A DNA stretch of 36,213 bases, from assembly GCA_937873275.1 (NCBI GenBank), contig CALMRC010000072.1:1-36213 (forward strand). The letters are read 5' to 3'. Below are positions 8,761 to 16,535 of the stretch, in pieces. Position 1 is the first letter of the stretch; each line of letters opens with the position of its first letter. The notes under the pieces are model-generated. The model saw only the letters and a list, made by a program, of their open reading frames with translations. It searched no databases and was not told where the DNA came from. The translations under genes were made by a program, and so were the position numbers. This DNA is from an uncultured Spirochaetota bacterium (GTDB lineage: Bacteria > Spirochaetota > Spirochaetia > Treponematales > UBA12059).

Positions 8761-8846
8761 CGGCGGGCGGGAGAGGCATCGGGAATCGTCCTTACCGGCG
8801 GCGCCCCGGGGAGCGGGCGCGGGCGATCGGCGCCGTCCCCGGAGGG

Positions 8847-10106
8847 CTAGGCCGTTTCCCGCCGCGGCCGGAACTTGCTCATCACCAGGGGCACCAGGGC
8901 CAGGGCCGCCAGGGCGGTCACGTAGAAGGGCGTCACGGGGGCGATCCGCTTCCAGAGCAGGGCCCCGATCCAGGGGGCCGGCAGGGCCACGAAGCCGTTG
9001 CTGGTGGACAGGAACCCGAAGGTGATGCCCCGGTACTTTTCCGGCACGGCCTTGGAGATCAGGCTCTGGTAGGCGGGAGACATGAGGCCCATGCCCGCCC
9101 CGAAGACGACGGAAAATCCCGCCCCGGCCAGCCAGGGGACGGGCGAGAAGAGCAGGAACCCGAAGGACAGGAAGGCCAGGAGGTAACCCCCCGCGATGGG
9201 GTAGCGTTCCCCGCGGAGATCCGCCAGGTGCCCCGAGGGCAGCATCATGCTCATGCTGGCGATCCCGAACAGGGAGTTGAAGACCCCGATGGCCGCCACG
9301 TCGACGCCCCGGATCTCCCGGAGGTAGAGGGGGACCAGCTCCATGCTCATCCCCATGGCGATGTCCCGTCCCCCGTCCGAGAGGATCAGCCAGGTGACCA
9401 CCCCTCCGGACAGGGCCATGCCGATCACGGCCTTGAAGGAGGAGCCGAAGGACTTGAAGTCCAGGTTCCCGCTCCGGGGGACGGCGGCCGCCTTCCGGGC
9501 CATGGACAGCCGGACCGCGGTGGCGCCGAAGTAGAGGACCGCGGCGATCCAGATCAGGGGACGCCAGCCTAAGGCCCGGACGGCCAGGCCTCCGGCCAAG
9601 GGGCCGACGACCATGACCACCTGGTAGATGGTCTGGCTCACCGCGAAGACCTTGGCCCGGTTCTTTTCCTCGGACTGCTCGGCGATGAAGGCGTCGTAGC
9701 TCGGGGCCACGAAGGACATGGCGATGGCGCCCACGGACTGGCTGACCAGGAGCCACTTCCAGTCCGGGGACAGGATGATCCCGATCCACCCCAGGGTACC
9801 CCCGATGGACCCGATGGCAATGGCCTTGAGACGGCCGATGTGGTCGCTGATCCAGCCTCCCGCGATCTGCAGGGCCAGGGGCACGATCATGGACAGGGTG
9901 AAGAAGAGACCGATCTCCTCCACCCCGGCGTCGAGTTCCCGGAGGTAGAGGGTCAGCAGGGGGTAGAACATCTGGCCGCTCACGTTGGCCAGGATCATCC
10001 CGATCAGGAACATCCAAAGGAGGGGCGAGATGAGCCGGGCCCGGGGCGCGGTCCCCTCGGCCGGGCCCGGGGCCGCGGGGGCTCCCGGTTCTCCGCTATT
10101 TTGCAT
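8847..10106 (-). CDS. Major facilitator superfamily transporter
   Basis: This 419-residue protein has about twelve membrane helices in two halves. MFS motif A is visible as GGWISDHIGR after helix 2, with a degenerate counterpart GHLADLRGER in the second half. The substrate is unknown; the family pattern resembles drug or metabolite exporters. The first 27 residues are a proline/alanine-rich cytoplasmic tail. The promoter at 10113-10141 puts the transcription start on the A of the ATG at 10106, so the mRNA would be leaderless. It faces the DUF2141 gene tail to tail, with 86 bp between. Confidence 0.94.
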   Translation of the reverse strand: MQNSGEPGAPAAPGPAEGTAPRARLISPLLWMFLIGMILANVSGQMFYPLLTLYLRELDAGVEEIGLFFTLSMIVPLALQIAGGWISDHIGRLKAIAIGSIGGTLGWIGIILSPDWKWLLVSQSVGAIAMSFVAPSYDAFIAEQSEEKNRAKVFAVSQTIYQVVMVVGPLAGGLAVRALGWRPLIWIAAVLYFGATAVRLSMARKAAAVPRSGNLDFKSFGSSFKAVIGMALSGGVVTWLILSDGGRDIAMGMSMELVPLYLREIRGVDVAAIGVFNSLFGIASMSMMLPSGHLADLRGERYPIAGGYLLAFLSFGFLLFSPVPWLAGAGFSVVFGAGMGLMSPAYQSLISKAVPEKYRGITFGFLSTSNGFVALPAPWIGALLWKRIAPVTPFYVTALAALALVPLVMSKFRPRRETA

Positions 10107-10112
10107 GGGAGA

Positions 10113-10141
10113 ACAATACTCCCCGCCCGGGCCCTTGGCAA
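10113..10141 (-). promoter_or_regulatory. Sigma70 promoter of the MFS gene, leaderless geometry
   Basis: TTGCCA (10136-10141), a 17-bp spacer and TATTGT (10113-10118) on the minus strand. Only six bases separate the -10 from the ATG, so position +1 coincides with the start codon. No Shine-Dalgarno is available. Confidence 0.72.
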
Positions 10142-10160
10142 GCGGCGCGGGCGGGGCGGT

Positions 10161-11516
10161 CTAGAAGCTCATCCTCAGCCCGGCGAAGACGGACGGTTCG
10201 GTCAGGTCCACCGTGCCGAGCCCGTAGGCCGAGAGGTCCCGCCTCCCGTCGAACTCGCTGCCCGCCGGGCCGAAGGGGAGGACGGCGCCCGCCTCGATCT
10301 CCAGGTTCCCCCCCGCCTCCCGGGAGATCCGGGGCAGGAGGATCCAGGAGCCGTCCCCCGCGTTCGCGAGGCTCGCGAAGGAAAGGGTCCACCAGTCTCC
10401 GAGGGTGCGGGACGCGTGGAGGAAGACGTAGTGCCGCCCGAGCACCGAGGAGGCGCCGGACAGAAGGATCGAGGGATCGTAGTCCCCAGGCCGCGTCGGT
10501 CCGGAACCCCGGTAGTGATACTCGCCCCGCACCTCGACTCCGAGACCCGGTAGGATCCCGTCGAAGCCCGCGGAGATTTCCAGGTCCCGGGCCGGGTCGA
10601 GATCCTCCGGTCCCGTGCCGGACAGCACGGAGGACGGGAGACCCAGGGCCGCTTCCCCGTAGACGCCGAAGGGACCCAGGGCCCCCGCGAAGTCCAGTCC
10701 CGCCCAGGCCCGGCGCCGGAACGACGCGGTCCCGGCCAGGGTTTCCGCCCAGATCACCTCCCGCAGGAACGAGGCGGAAAGGTCGAAACTCCCGATCACC
10801 CCCTGGACCTTGATCCCGAAGGGCAGGTTTTCCGGCCTCCCTTCCTCCAGGGTCGAAGCGCCCCGCAGGCCGCGGTCCTGGAAGGCCAGGTAGGCCTGGA
10901 TGGAGAGGCCCGGGCCCGGGGCCAGGCTCGGGGCAAGGGCGAGGATACCCGGGGTTTCCTCGGAGGCCGGGTCGAGCCCGCCCGCGGGCGCCGTCCGGGC
11001 GGTGGGATTGAAGACGTAGGCGGTTCCCCACGCGATCGGCATCTTCCCGAAGGCCAGGTCGAAGGAGCCGAAATTCACCCGGCTGTAGGCGTGGTCGACG
11101 GAGAAGGTCGAGTGGAAATCCTCGTAGGGGTAGAGGTCCCCGGCCTCCGACGAGGGGCCCCCGAGGGCCTCCAGCACGGACCCCAGGTAGGTCGGGATGC
11201 CGTACCCCGCGAGCCGGGCCGGATCGCTCGAGCCGCCGAAGGAGGCGCCGTAGTCCGCCTCCAGCCGGAAGGCCAGGTTTTCCGCGGGTTCCCAATCCGC
11301 CTTTAGGCGCACCCGCAGGGCCGCCCCCGAGAGGGTCCCCTCCGGGGCGGGGAAGCCGTAGGCTCCCGACAGGACCCGGACATAGCCGTAGACGGTGAAG
11401 GGTTCCGGGGCCGTTCCCGGGCTCCCGGGGTCCTGGGCGGCGGCCGCGCCGGCGCATCCCAGGAGGACCGCCGCCAAGGCGGTCCGGAGGGTCGAGCTCG
11501 TTCCCGTTCGGTTCAT
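10161..11516 (-). CDS. Outer-membrane beta-barrel protein of the RND operon
   Basis: This 451-residue protein has a signal peptide (cleavage after AAAAQ, near residue 28), then alternating hydrophobic/aromatic strands and glycine-rich turns throughout, and ends in RMSF. A C-terminal phenylalanine is the classical signal for barrel insertion by BamA. It is the last gene of the tetR-RND-LolA-like operon; AAGGAGG sits just before its ATG and only 10 bases separate it from the upstream stop. By analogy with DUF1302/DUF1329 pairs it may receive or release the cargo moved by the RND and LolA-like proteins. No named family was recognised directly. Confidence 0.82.
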   Translation of the reverse strand: MNRTGTSSTLRTALAAVLLGCAGAAAAQDPGSPGTAPEPFTVYGYVRVLSGAYGFPAPEGTLSGAALRVRLKADWEPAENLAFRLEADYGASFGGSSDPARLAGYGIPTYLGSVLEALGGPSSEAGDLYPYEDFHSTFSVDHAYSRVNFGSFDLAFGKMPIAWGTAYVFNPTARTAPAGGLDPASEETPGILALAPSLAPGPGLSIQAYLAFQDRGLRGASTLEEGRPENLPFGIKVQGVIGSFDLSASFLREVIWAETLAGTASFRRRAWAGLDFAGALGPFGVYGEAALGLPSSVLSGTGPEDLDPARDLEISAGFDGILPGLGVEVRGEYHYRGSGPTRPGDYDPSILLSGASSVLGRHYVFLHASRTLGDWWTLSFASLANAGDGSWILLPRISREAGGNLEIEAGAVLPFGPAGSEFDGRRDLSAYGLGTVDLTEPSVFAGLRMSF

Positions 11517-11526
11517 CCTGTCCTCC

Positions 11527-12300
11527 TTACTTGTAGAACTGCACCGGGTTGAGGTACTTCTCGGCCACCGGCACCCCGTACGCGGCGGACAGGATGGCCA
11601 CGACGGTCCGGGATCCCTTGCGGCGATTGGTCATGACCAACCGGGTCGCGGTGTCCCGTCCGTCCAAGACCTTGTAGTCCTGGAAGGTCAGGGTCTTCAG
11701 AAGGCCGTCCTTTTCCGTGTGGAAATCCACGCTCGACACCCGATAGCCCTCCTTGAGCACGGTGACCTCCAGCCGGGAGTAGACGCCGCCGGCTTTCCGC
11801 GGGACGCCCTCCAGGACCCAGGAACGGGCGTCCGTGGAGAGGATGCGGAACTCGTATTTCTCATCGTACAGCCCGCCCCCGAGGTCCTCGTAGGAGAAGT
11901 CCCCCCCGATTCCCTGGACCGATTCCCCCCGGGACGTGCCGGCGATCTTGCGGACCCGTCCGGTGGAGGGGAAGTAGAGCCAGGCGTCGTCCCCGATGGA
12001 CAGGATCCGCAGGCCCTTGACGGACCGGGGCTCCAGGACTTCCCGGTAGCTCTCCGAGTCCCCCCGCTCGAACCCTTCGATGGTGAACTCCCGGTACTCG
12101 GCTTCGTTCGACCCGTCGGGGTAGATGCGCATGACCGTACGGGTGAGGCTCGTGTCGACCCTCTGGCGGCGGTCCACCTCGCGGATGATGGACCGGGCGT
12201 CCTCCTGGGCCGCCAGGGGGAGGGCCGCTGCCAGGATCGCGAGGACCGCGACGGTCCTCCGGCCTTCGTAGGTTCTCGTCGATTTCCAGGTTCCGTTCAT
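11527..12300 (-). CDS. LolA-like outer membrane lipoprotein-sorting family protein
   Basis: This 257-residue periplasmic protein has a signal peptide (hydrophobic residues about 16-30, cleavage near AAQ) and a LolA-like half-barrel of the PF17131 type, recognised from the FTIEGFERGD, RILSIGDDAWLYFPSTGRVRKI and FSYEDLGGG stretches. Such proteins bind a lipid or lipid-linked cargo in the periplasm. Its ATG overlaps the TGA of the RND gene (12297-12300), so the two are translationally coupled, and the barrel gene follows. It is a paralogue of lipoprotein carriers, not the general LolA. Confidence 0.88.
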   Translation of the reverse strand: MNGTWKSTRTYEGRRTVAVLAILAAALPLAAQEDARSIIREVDRRQRVDTSLTRTVMRIYPDGSNEAEYREFTIEGFERGDSESYREVLEPRSVKGLRILSIGDDAWLYFPSTGRVRKIAGTSRGESVQGIGGDFSYEDLGGGLYDEKYEFRILSTDARSWVLEGVPRKAGGVYSRLEVTVLKEGYRVSSVDFHTEKDGLLKTLTFQDYKVLDGRDTATRLVMTNRRKGSRTVVAILSAAYGVPVAEKYLNPVQFYK

Positions 12301-15068
12301 TTCGATGCCTTCCTTTCCGGGTTCGTTTCCGGGAGCCCGGCCGGTATCCGGCGGGCGAATGCGGTTCTAGGCGAGGCCCCGGCCAGGGCCGGGACCAGGG
12401 TCAGGGCGGCGGCGTAGCAGGCCAGGATGCCGAGGGTCAGGGTCTCCCCCAGGGCGGCGATGCCGGCGAACCGGCCCGCCAGGGCCAGGGACCCGAAGCC
12501 CAGGGCCGTGGTGAGCATGGAGAGGGTCACGGCCTTGACGGAGTGGTCGAGATCCTCCGGCTTGCCGGAGTTCAGGGCCGACAGGATATGGACGCAGTAG
12601 TCGATCCCCACCCCCAGGATGAGGGGGAGGGACAGGGCGTTCACGATGTTGAACCGCCCGAAGAAGGGTTGGGCTCCGAAGGTCCAGGCCAGGGCGGCCG
12701 CGAACGCGGTTCCCGCGAGGACCGAGAGGGGGACGGAGCGGAAGCCCGCCGCCACGACCGCGAAGACAAGGATGCCCACGAGCAGGGATGCGGACCGGGC
12801 CTCCGCGAGGATCTCCCGGGACAGTTCGACCCCCAGAACCAGGGAGCCCGTCGCCTCCGGATCCACGGCGGCGAGTCCCCGGGCGAAGCGCCGGATCGCC
12901 TCGGAATCCCCCAGCCCGGACGCTCCCTGGACGAGGACCAAGTACCGGCCGTCGGGACTCACGAACTCGGACCGGACGTCCTCCGGCAGGTCCGAAGGGG
13001 TCAGGGGCCGGTCCACGGCCGCGAGGACGCGGACCTTCCGGTCCAGCGCTTCCGAGAATCCCCGGTCGATGCCGGAAAGCAGGGCGGCGGCCCGATCCGG
13101 AGGCAGGGCCTGCACCCGGGCCCGCAGGATGTCGAAAACCTCCCGTCCGGGTTTCCCCGTCCCGTCCCCCAGGATCTCCCGGACCATGTGGTTCCGTTTC
13201 CGCACGGGCAGGGATCCTTCCCCCAGGGACAGGGCAGCCAGGTCGCCCAGTTCCACCGCGTTCCATTCGAGCCGCTGTATTTCGTAGAGGAATTCCTCGA
13301 CGGTACCCTCCGTCCAGTCCGCTCCGTCTGCGCGCCCCTCCCGCAGCGCCATGTCGGCGATCGCGGACAGACGGGCGGCCTGCTCCTCGGGGCTCGGTAC
13401 CCAATCCGCCGCCGATTCGGTCCTCCGGACCAAGGGCGCTTCCTTGAGCCGATCCTGCAGGGCCCTGGCCTCCTCGAGCCCGCCGGCCAGGACCATGTGC
13501 TGCCAGGTGGACAGGCCGAAGCGCTGAGACACGAGGCGTTCCGTCGCCTGGGCTTCCGTGCCCTGGGGGCCGATGCGGCGCATGTCGAAGTCGAAGGAAT
13601 TGTTCGGGATGTTGAGTCCCGCCAGGGCGGCCAGGACGGCCCCGCCCGCAAGGACGAGGCCGGGATGGCGTCCGCTGGCCCGGGCCGCCCGGGCGGGAAG
13701 GGAGAAGGACAGGACGGCCCGGGTCCTCCGGGTGTCGGGCTTTCCGGGGAAGACCGACAGAAGTGCGGGGAGGACCAGGAACGAGGCCGCCAGGGTCGTG
13801 AGAATGCCCGTGCCCGCGATGAGCCCGAACTGCCGGAACGCCAGGGTCCTGGACAGGAGGAGGGAGTAGAAGGCCAGGGCGGTCGTCAGGCCTCCGACCA
13901 GGACGGGGCCGCCGACCGAGGCGAAGACCCGTCCCATCCGTTCCGAAGGGTCCAGCCCGGAATCCGGGAGGGAATCGTACCGGGAGGCCAGGTGGATGCC
14001 GAAGTCGATCCCCAGTCCCACCAGGAGGGCCCCGAAGGAAGTCGTGATCATGTTGAGCTCGCCCACCGTCGCCGCGGCGAAACCCAGGTCCACGGCGATC
14101 CCGACGCCCAGGGCGGCGACCGCGAAGAGGATGGATCTCCGCCTGCGGAAGGACGCCAGGAAGAGCAGGAGGATGAGGGAGAGCGCCAGCAGGCTCGGAT
14201 AGAACAGGTCCGCGCCGATAGCCTCCTCCTCGTCCGCCTCGTTGGCGACGTCGCCGGTGAAGGAGAAGGAAAGCCCCGGGCGGGCGGATTCGATCTCGCG
14301 GGCCAGGTCCCGGGCGCCCTCGGTCAGGGCGGTCAGCTTGGCGCGGTCCCCCAGGTCGAAGGTCGGCCGCACGGTCAGGAGTAGGGTACCCTCCTCGGGG
14401 TCCAGGAAGTACTCCTGGCCGTAGAGCCATGCGTCCGCGAGACCCTCGTTCCCCGCCGGTCCCTCCGGGAGGTCCCCGGCCGCCTCGGCCTCCACGCGCC
14501 GGCCGAGCTCCTCCGCGAAGAGCCCCAGCCGGGACAGGAGGGCGAAGGCCCCGTCCTCCCCGTCCGGGCCCTCCACCTCCTCGTCGGACCCGTCGGCCAG
14601 CTTTTCCTCCATGAGGTCGTTCGTCGCCCGGAGGAGGGGGACGAGCCGGGTGGACTCGAGGACGCGGTCCGTGTCGGCCAGCTCGTCGGCGTCCTGGAGC
14701 AGGAGCCCCCACCGTTCCAGGAAAGCCCGGTCGGCCTTGAGCCGGACCGATCGTACCAGGCCCGAAGTGTCCGGATCCTCCCGGATCCGGGCGGCGAAGT
14801 CCTCGGCCGCGGACGCCAGGACCCTCCGATCCGGCCCCCGGAGAACGACCACGAGGGAGGAGGTCGTGGAGAACGCGTCCGAGATCTCCGAAAAGCCCCG
14901 GGCCGTCGGATTGTCCGGGGGGAGCATCTGGGAGATGTCCGTCTCCACTCCGAGGCCCGTCGCCGCCCCGAGGGAGGCGGCCAGGATCACCGCGGTCACC
15001 GCCAGGATTCCCCCGGGGTGCCGCATCGTCCAGGCTCCCAATCGTTCCAGTCTCGAGTGCAGGTACAT
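12297..15068 (-). CDS. RND/MMPL family lipid transporter
   Basis: This 923-residue inner-membrane protein has the MMPL/HpnN-like plan: one N-terminal helix, a large periplasmic domain, five or so helices, then the same order again. The paired GxGIDF and GVGIDY motifs lie near residues 352 and 823. Members move lipids, hopanoids or lipoproteins out of the inner membrane using the proton gradient. AGGAGG lies six bases before the ATG, and two TetR-type operators lie immediately upstream (15085-15116). Downstream genes code for a LolA-like carrier and a barrel, making a plausible route to the outer membrane. The cargo is unknown. Confidence 0.93.
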   Translation of the reverse strand: MYLHSRLERLGAWTMRHPGGILAVTAVILAASLGAATGLGVETDISQMLPPDNPTARGFSEISDAFSTTSSLVVVLRGPDRRVLASAAEDFAARIREDPDTSGLVRSVRLKADRAFLERWGLLLQDADELADTDRVLESTRLVPLLRATNDLMEEKLADGSDEEVEGPDGEDGAFALLSRLGLFAEELGRRVEAEAAGDLPEGPAGNEGLADAWLYGQEYFLDPEEGTLLLTVRPTFDLGDRAKLTALTEGARDLAREIESARPGLSFSFTGDVANEADEEEAIGADLFYPSLLALSLILLLFLASFRRRRSILFAVAALGVGIAVDLGFAAATVGELNMITTSFGALLVGLGIDFGIHLASRYDSLPDSGLDPSERMGRVFASVGGPVLVGGLTTALAFYSLLLSRTLAFRQFGLIAGTGILTTLAASFLVLPALLSVFPGKPDTRRTRAVLSFSLPARAARASGRHPGLVLAGGAVLAALAGLNIPNNSFDFDMRRIGPQGTEAQATERLVSQRFGLSTWQHMVLAGGLEEARALQDRLKEAPLVRRTESAADWVPSPEEQAARLSAIADMALREGRADGADWTEGTVEEFLYEIQRLEWNAVELGDLAALSLGEGSLPVRKRNHMVREILGDGTGKPGREVFDILRARVQALPPDRAAALLSGIDRGFSEALDRKVRVLAAVDRPLTPSDLPEDVRSEFVSPDGRYLVLVQGASGLGDSEAIRRFARGLAAVDPEATGSLVLGVELSREILAEARSASLLVGILVFAVVAAGFRSVPLSVLAGTAFAAALAWTFGAQPFFGRFNIVNALSLPLILGVGIDYCVHILSALNSGKPEDLDHSVKAVTLSMLTTALGFGSLALAGRFAGIAALGETLTLGILACYAAALTLVPALAGASPRTAFARRIPAGLPETNPERKASK

Positions 15069-15084
15069 TTGGATCCTCCTTTTC

Positions 15085-15116
15085 TAACCGGTTAGTTAAA
15101 CTATCCGGTTAGTTAA
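15085..15116 (-). promoter_or_regulatory. Two tandem TetR-type operators before the RND gene
   Basis: TAACCGGTTAGTTAA (15085-15099) and TATCCGGTTAGTTAA (15102-15116) share the 11-base block CCGGTTAGTTAA and are 17 bp apart start to start. Both match the site at the tetR promoter (15774-15788). They end just before the RND Shine-Dalgarno. The full palindrome would be TTAACTAACCGGTTAGTTAA. Repression by the adjacent TetR is inferred. Confidence 0.82.
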
Positions 15117-15132
15117 TCAGGTATCGGAAAAA

Positions 15133-15768
15133 TCATCCGCCGCTCTTCCTCATCGTGTACTCCAGGTGGGTACCCAGGAAGGCTTCGATGAACTGGGCCC
15201 GCAAGACGGATTCTTCCATTCCGTAGCGCTCCATCCAGATTTCATGGTAGGCCACGTAGTTCAGGATGGGCATCATTCCCGTGAAGAATTCCGTCACCTT
15301 GGCCTTCGCCGGATCCGTCCCGATGTGGTACCCCGTGTCCGACGCGAGGGCCAGCATCCGGTCCAGGACTTCCCCGATCAGGGTGAAGATCATGTCGTTG
15401 ATGGGGGTCCGCTTCGCGCACTCCATCAGGACCACCCGGATTATGTCCTGTCGTTCCTCCAGAACGTCCAGGAAGGTGGTCAGCATTCGCCGGGCGTCCT
15501 CCCCGCCCGCGAGGTCCATCCTGCGGATCGTCCCGGCGTCGAACAGGGCGAAGACGGAGTCCCGGGTCTCCTCGAACAGGATCGCGAGGAGCTCGTCCTT
15601 GCTCTTGAAATAGTAGTAGATGAGGGCCTTGTTCACCCCCGCCTTCCGGGCGATCTCGTCCACCCGGGCCCCGTCGAACCCCGACTCGGAGAATTCCCGG
15701 GCCGCCGCGTCCAGGATGCGTCGGCGCGCGGTGAGTTCGTTGTCGTCGGAATTCATTCGTCTCGCCAT
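15133..15768 (-). CDS. TetR family transcriptional repressor
   Basis: This 211-residue regulator has an N-terminal helix-turn-helix (about residues 15-62; VDEIARKAGVNKALIYYYFKSKDELL is the typical TetR recognition region) and a C-terminal ligand/dimer domain. It is the first gene of the RND operon and its promoter carries an operator identical in half-site to the two before the RND gene, so autoregulation and operon control are likely. ATG at 15768 has no Shine-Dalgarno and only about 13 nt of leader; the in-frame ATG at 15756 is an alternative start with a weak GGCGAG ahead of it. The inducer is unknown, perhaps the lipid or toxin exported. Confidence 0.94.
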   Translation of the reverse strand: MARRMNSDDNELTARRRILDAAAREFSESGFDGARVDEIARKAGVNKALIYYYFKSKDELLAILFEETRDSVFALFDAGTIRRMDLAGGEDARRMLTTFLDVLEERQDIIRVVLMECAKRTPINDMIFTLIGEVLDRMLALASDTGYHIGTDPAKAKVTEFFTGMMPILNYVAYHEIWMERYGMEESVLRAQFIEAFLGTHLEYTMRKSGG

Positions 15769-15773
15769 GATAT

Positions 15774-15788
15774 TAACCAGTTAGTTAA
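15774..15788 (-). promoter_or_regulatory. TetR operator at the tetR transcription start
   Basis: TAACCAGTTAGTTAA contains the same GTTAGTTAA half-site as the two sites before the RND gene. It abuts the -10 box and covers the predicted +1 (about 15781), a position suited to blocking RNA polymerase. Confidence 0.82.
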
Positions 15789-15816
15789 CAATAGACCAAG
15801 CACCGTCCCCTGTCAA
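15788..15816 (-). promoter_or_regulatory. Sigma70 promoter of tetR
   Basis: Consensus TTGACA (15811-15816), a 17-bp spacer and TATTGT (15788-15793) on the minus strand. It is one of the strongest promoter matches in the window and is overlapped downstream by the operator. Confidence 0.82.
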
Positions 15817-15872
15817 CCCCGTTTCCGCGCCGAATTCTGTACAATCCGCCGCTCCGGCGCTAAGATCCTTCC

Positions 15873-16361
15873 ATGAACGACACGGACAGGCGGCTCCTGG
15901 CCGCCGCGGTGGAGCGGGCCCGGGCTGCCCGGGCTGCCGGCAATCACCCCTTCGGGGCGGTCCTGGCGGACGCGGACGGGAGGATCCTCCTCCAGGCGGG
16001 CAACACCGTCGTGACCGGCCGGGACTGCACGGGCCACGCGGAGACCAACCTGGCCCGGGCCGCCTCGGCGGCCTACGGCCGGGACTTCCTGCGGACCTGC
16101 ACCCTCTACACCAGCGCCGAGCCCTGCGCCATGTGCGCCGGGGCCATCTACTGGTCCGGGATCGGCCGGGTGGTCTACGCCCTGGCGGAGTCCGACCTCC
16201 GGGACCTGACCGGGGACGACCCCGAGAATCCCACCCTGGACCTGCCCTGCCGGGAGGTCTTCGCCCGGGGGCAGCGTCCCGTGTCCGTGGAGGGCCCGGC
16301 GGAGGTACCCGGGGCGGCGGAGGTGCACGCGGGTTTCTGGAAGCCGGAAACGCCGGCGTAA
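15873..16361 (+). CDS. Nucleoside/guanine deaminase of the cytidine deaminase superfamily
   Basis: This 162-residue zinc enzyme carries HAE (His55, Glu57) and PCAMC (Cys85, Cys88), the zinc ligands and proton-shuttling Glu of the CDA fold. NHPFGAVL (24-31) and GAIYWSGIGRVVYA (90-103) are closer to guanine deaminase (GuaD) and general nucleoside deaminases than to the tRNA enzyme TadA, whose arginine-rich tRNA-binding pattern is not obvious. The likely reaction is hydrolytic deamination of guanine or a related base in the cytoplasm. ATG at 15873 has a poor Shine-Dalgarno. A TACAAT at 15840-15845 may be its -10, without a clear -35. It is divergent from tetR. Confidence 0.85.
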   Translation: MNDTDRRLLAAAVERARAARAAGNHPFGAVLADADGRILLQAGNTVVTGRDCTGHAETNLARAASAAYGRDFLRTCTLYTSAEPCAMCAGAIYWSGIGRVVYALAESDLRDLTGDDPENPTLDLPCREVFARGQRPVSVEGPAEVPGAAEVHAGFWKPETPA

Positions 16362-16474
16362 CGGCCGGAGCGCGGAACCTGCGCTCCCCGGCCTCGAGAG
16401 TCCGTCGGCTCATCGAATTGTGGGGGGATGCCTCGGTCGTTCCTGGCGATTCCTGGATCCATGCGATTTTTCAT

Positions 16475-16503
16475 TTGCGCCTTCATTTCCTGCAAGCTAG
16501 AAT
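16475..16503 (+). promoter_or_regulatory. Sigma70 promoter of the lipoprotein protease gene
   Basis: TTGCGC (16475-16480), a 17-bp spacer and TAGAAT (16498-16503) on the plus strand predict a start near 16510, about 30 nt before the gene. Confidence 0.65.
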
Positions 16504-16535
16504 AGCCGAATAAGCATTGAAATATTCGGAGAAGA

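Noticed and set aside
15840-15845. TACAAT as a full promoter of the deaminase gene
   Set aside because: The -10 is good but no -35 match occurs at 16-18 bp; mentioned only within the gene entry.
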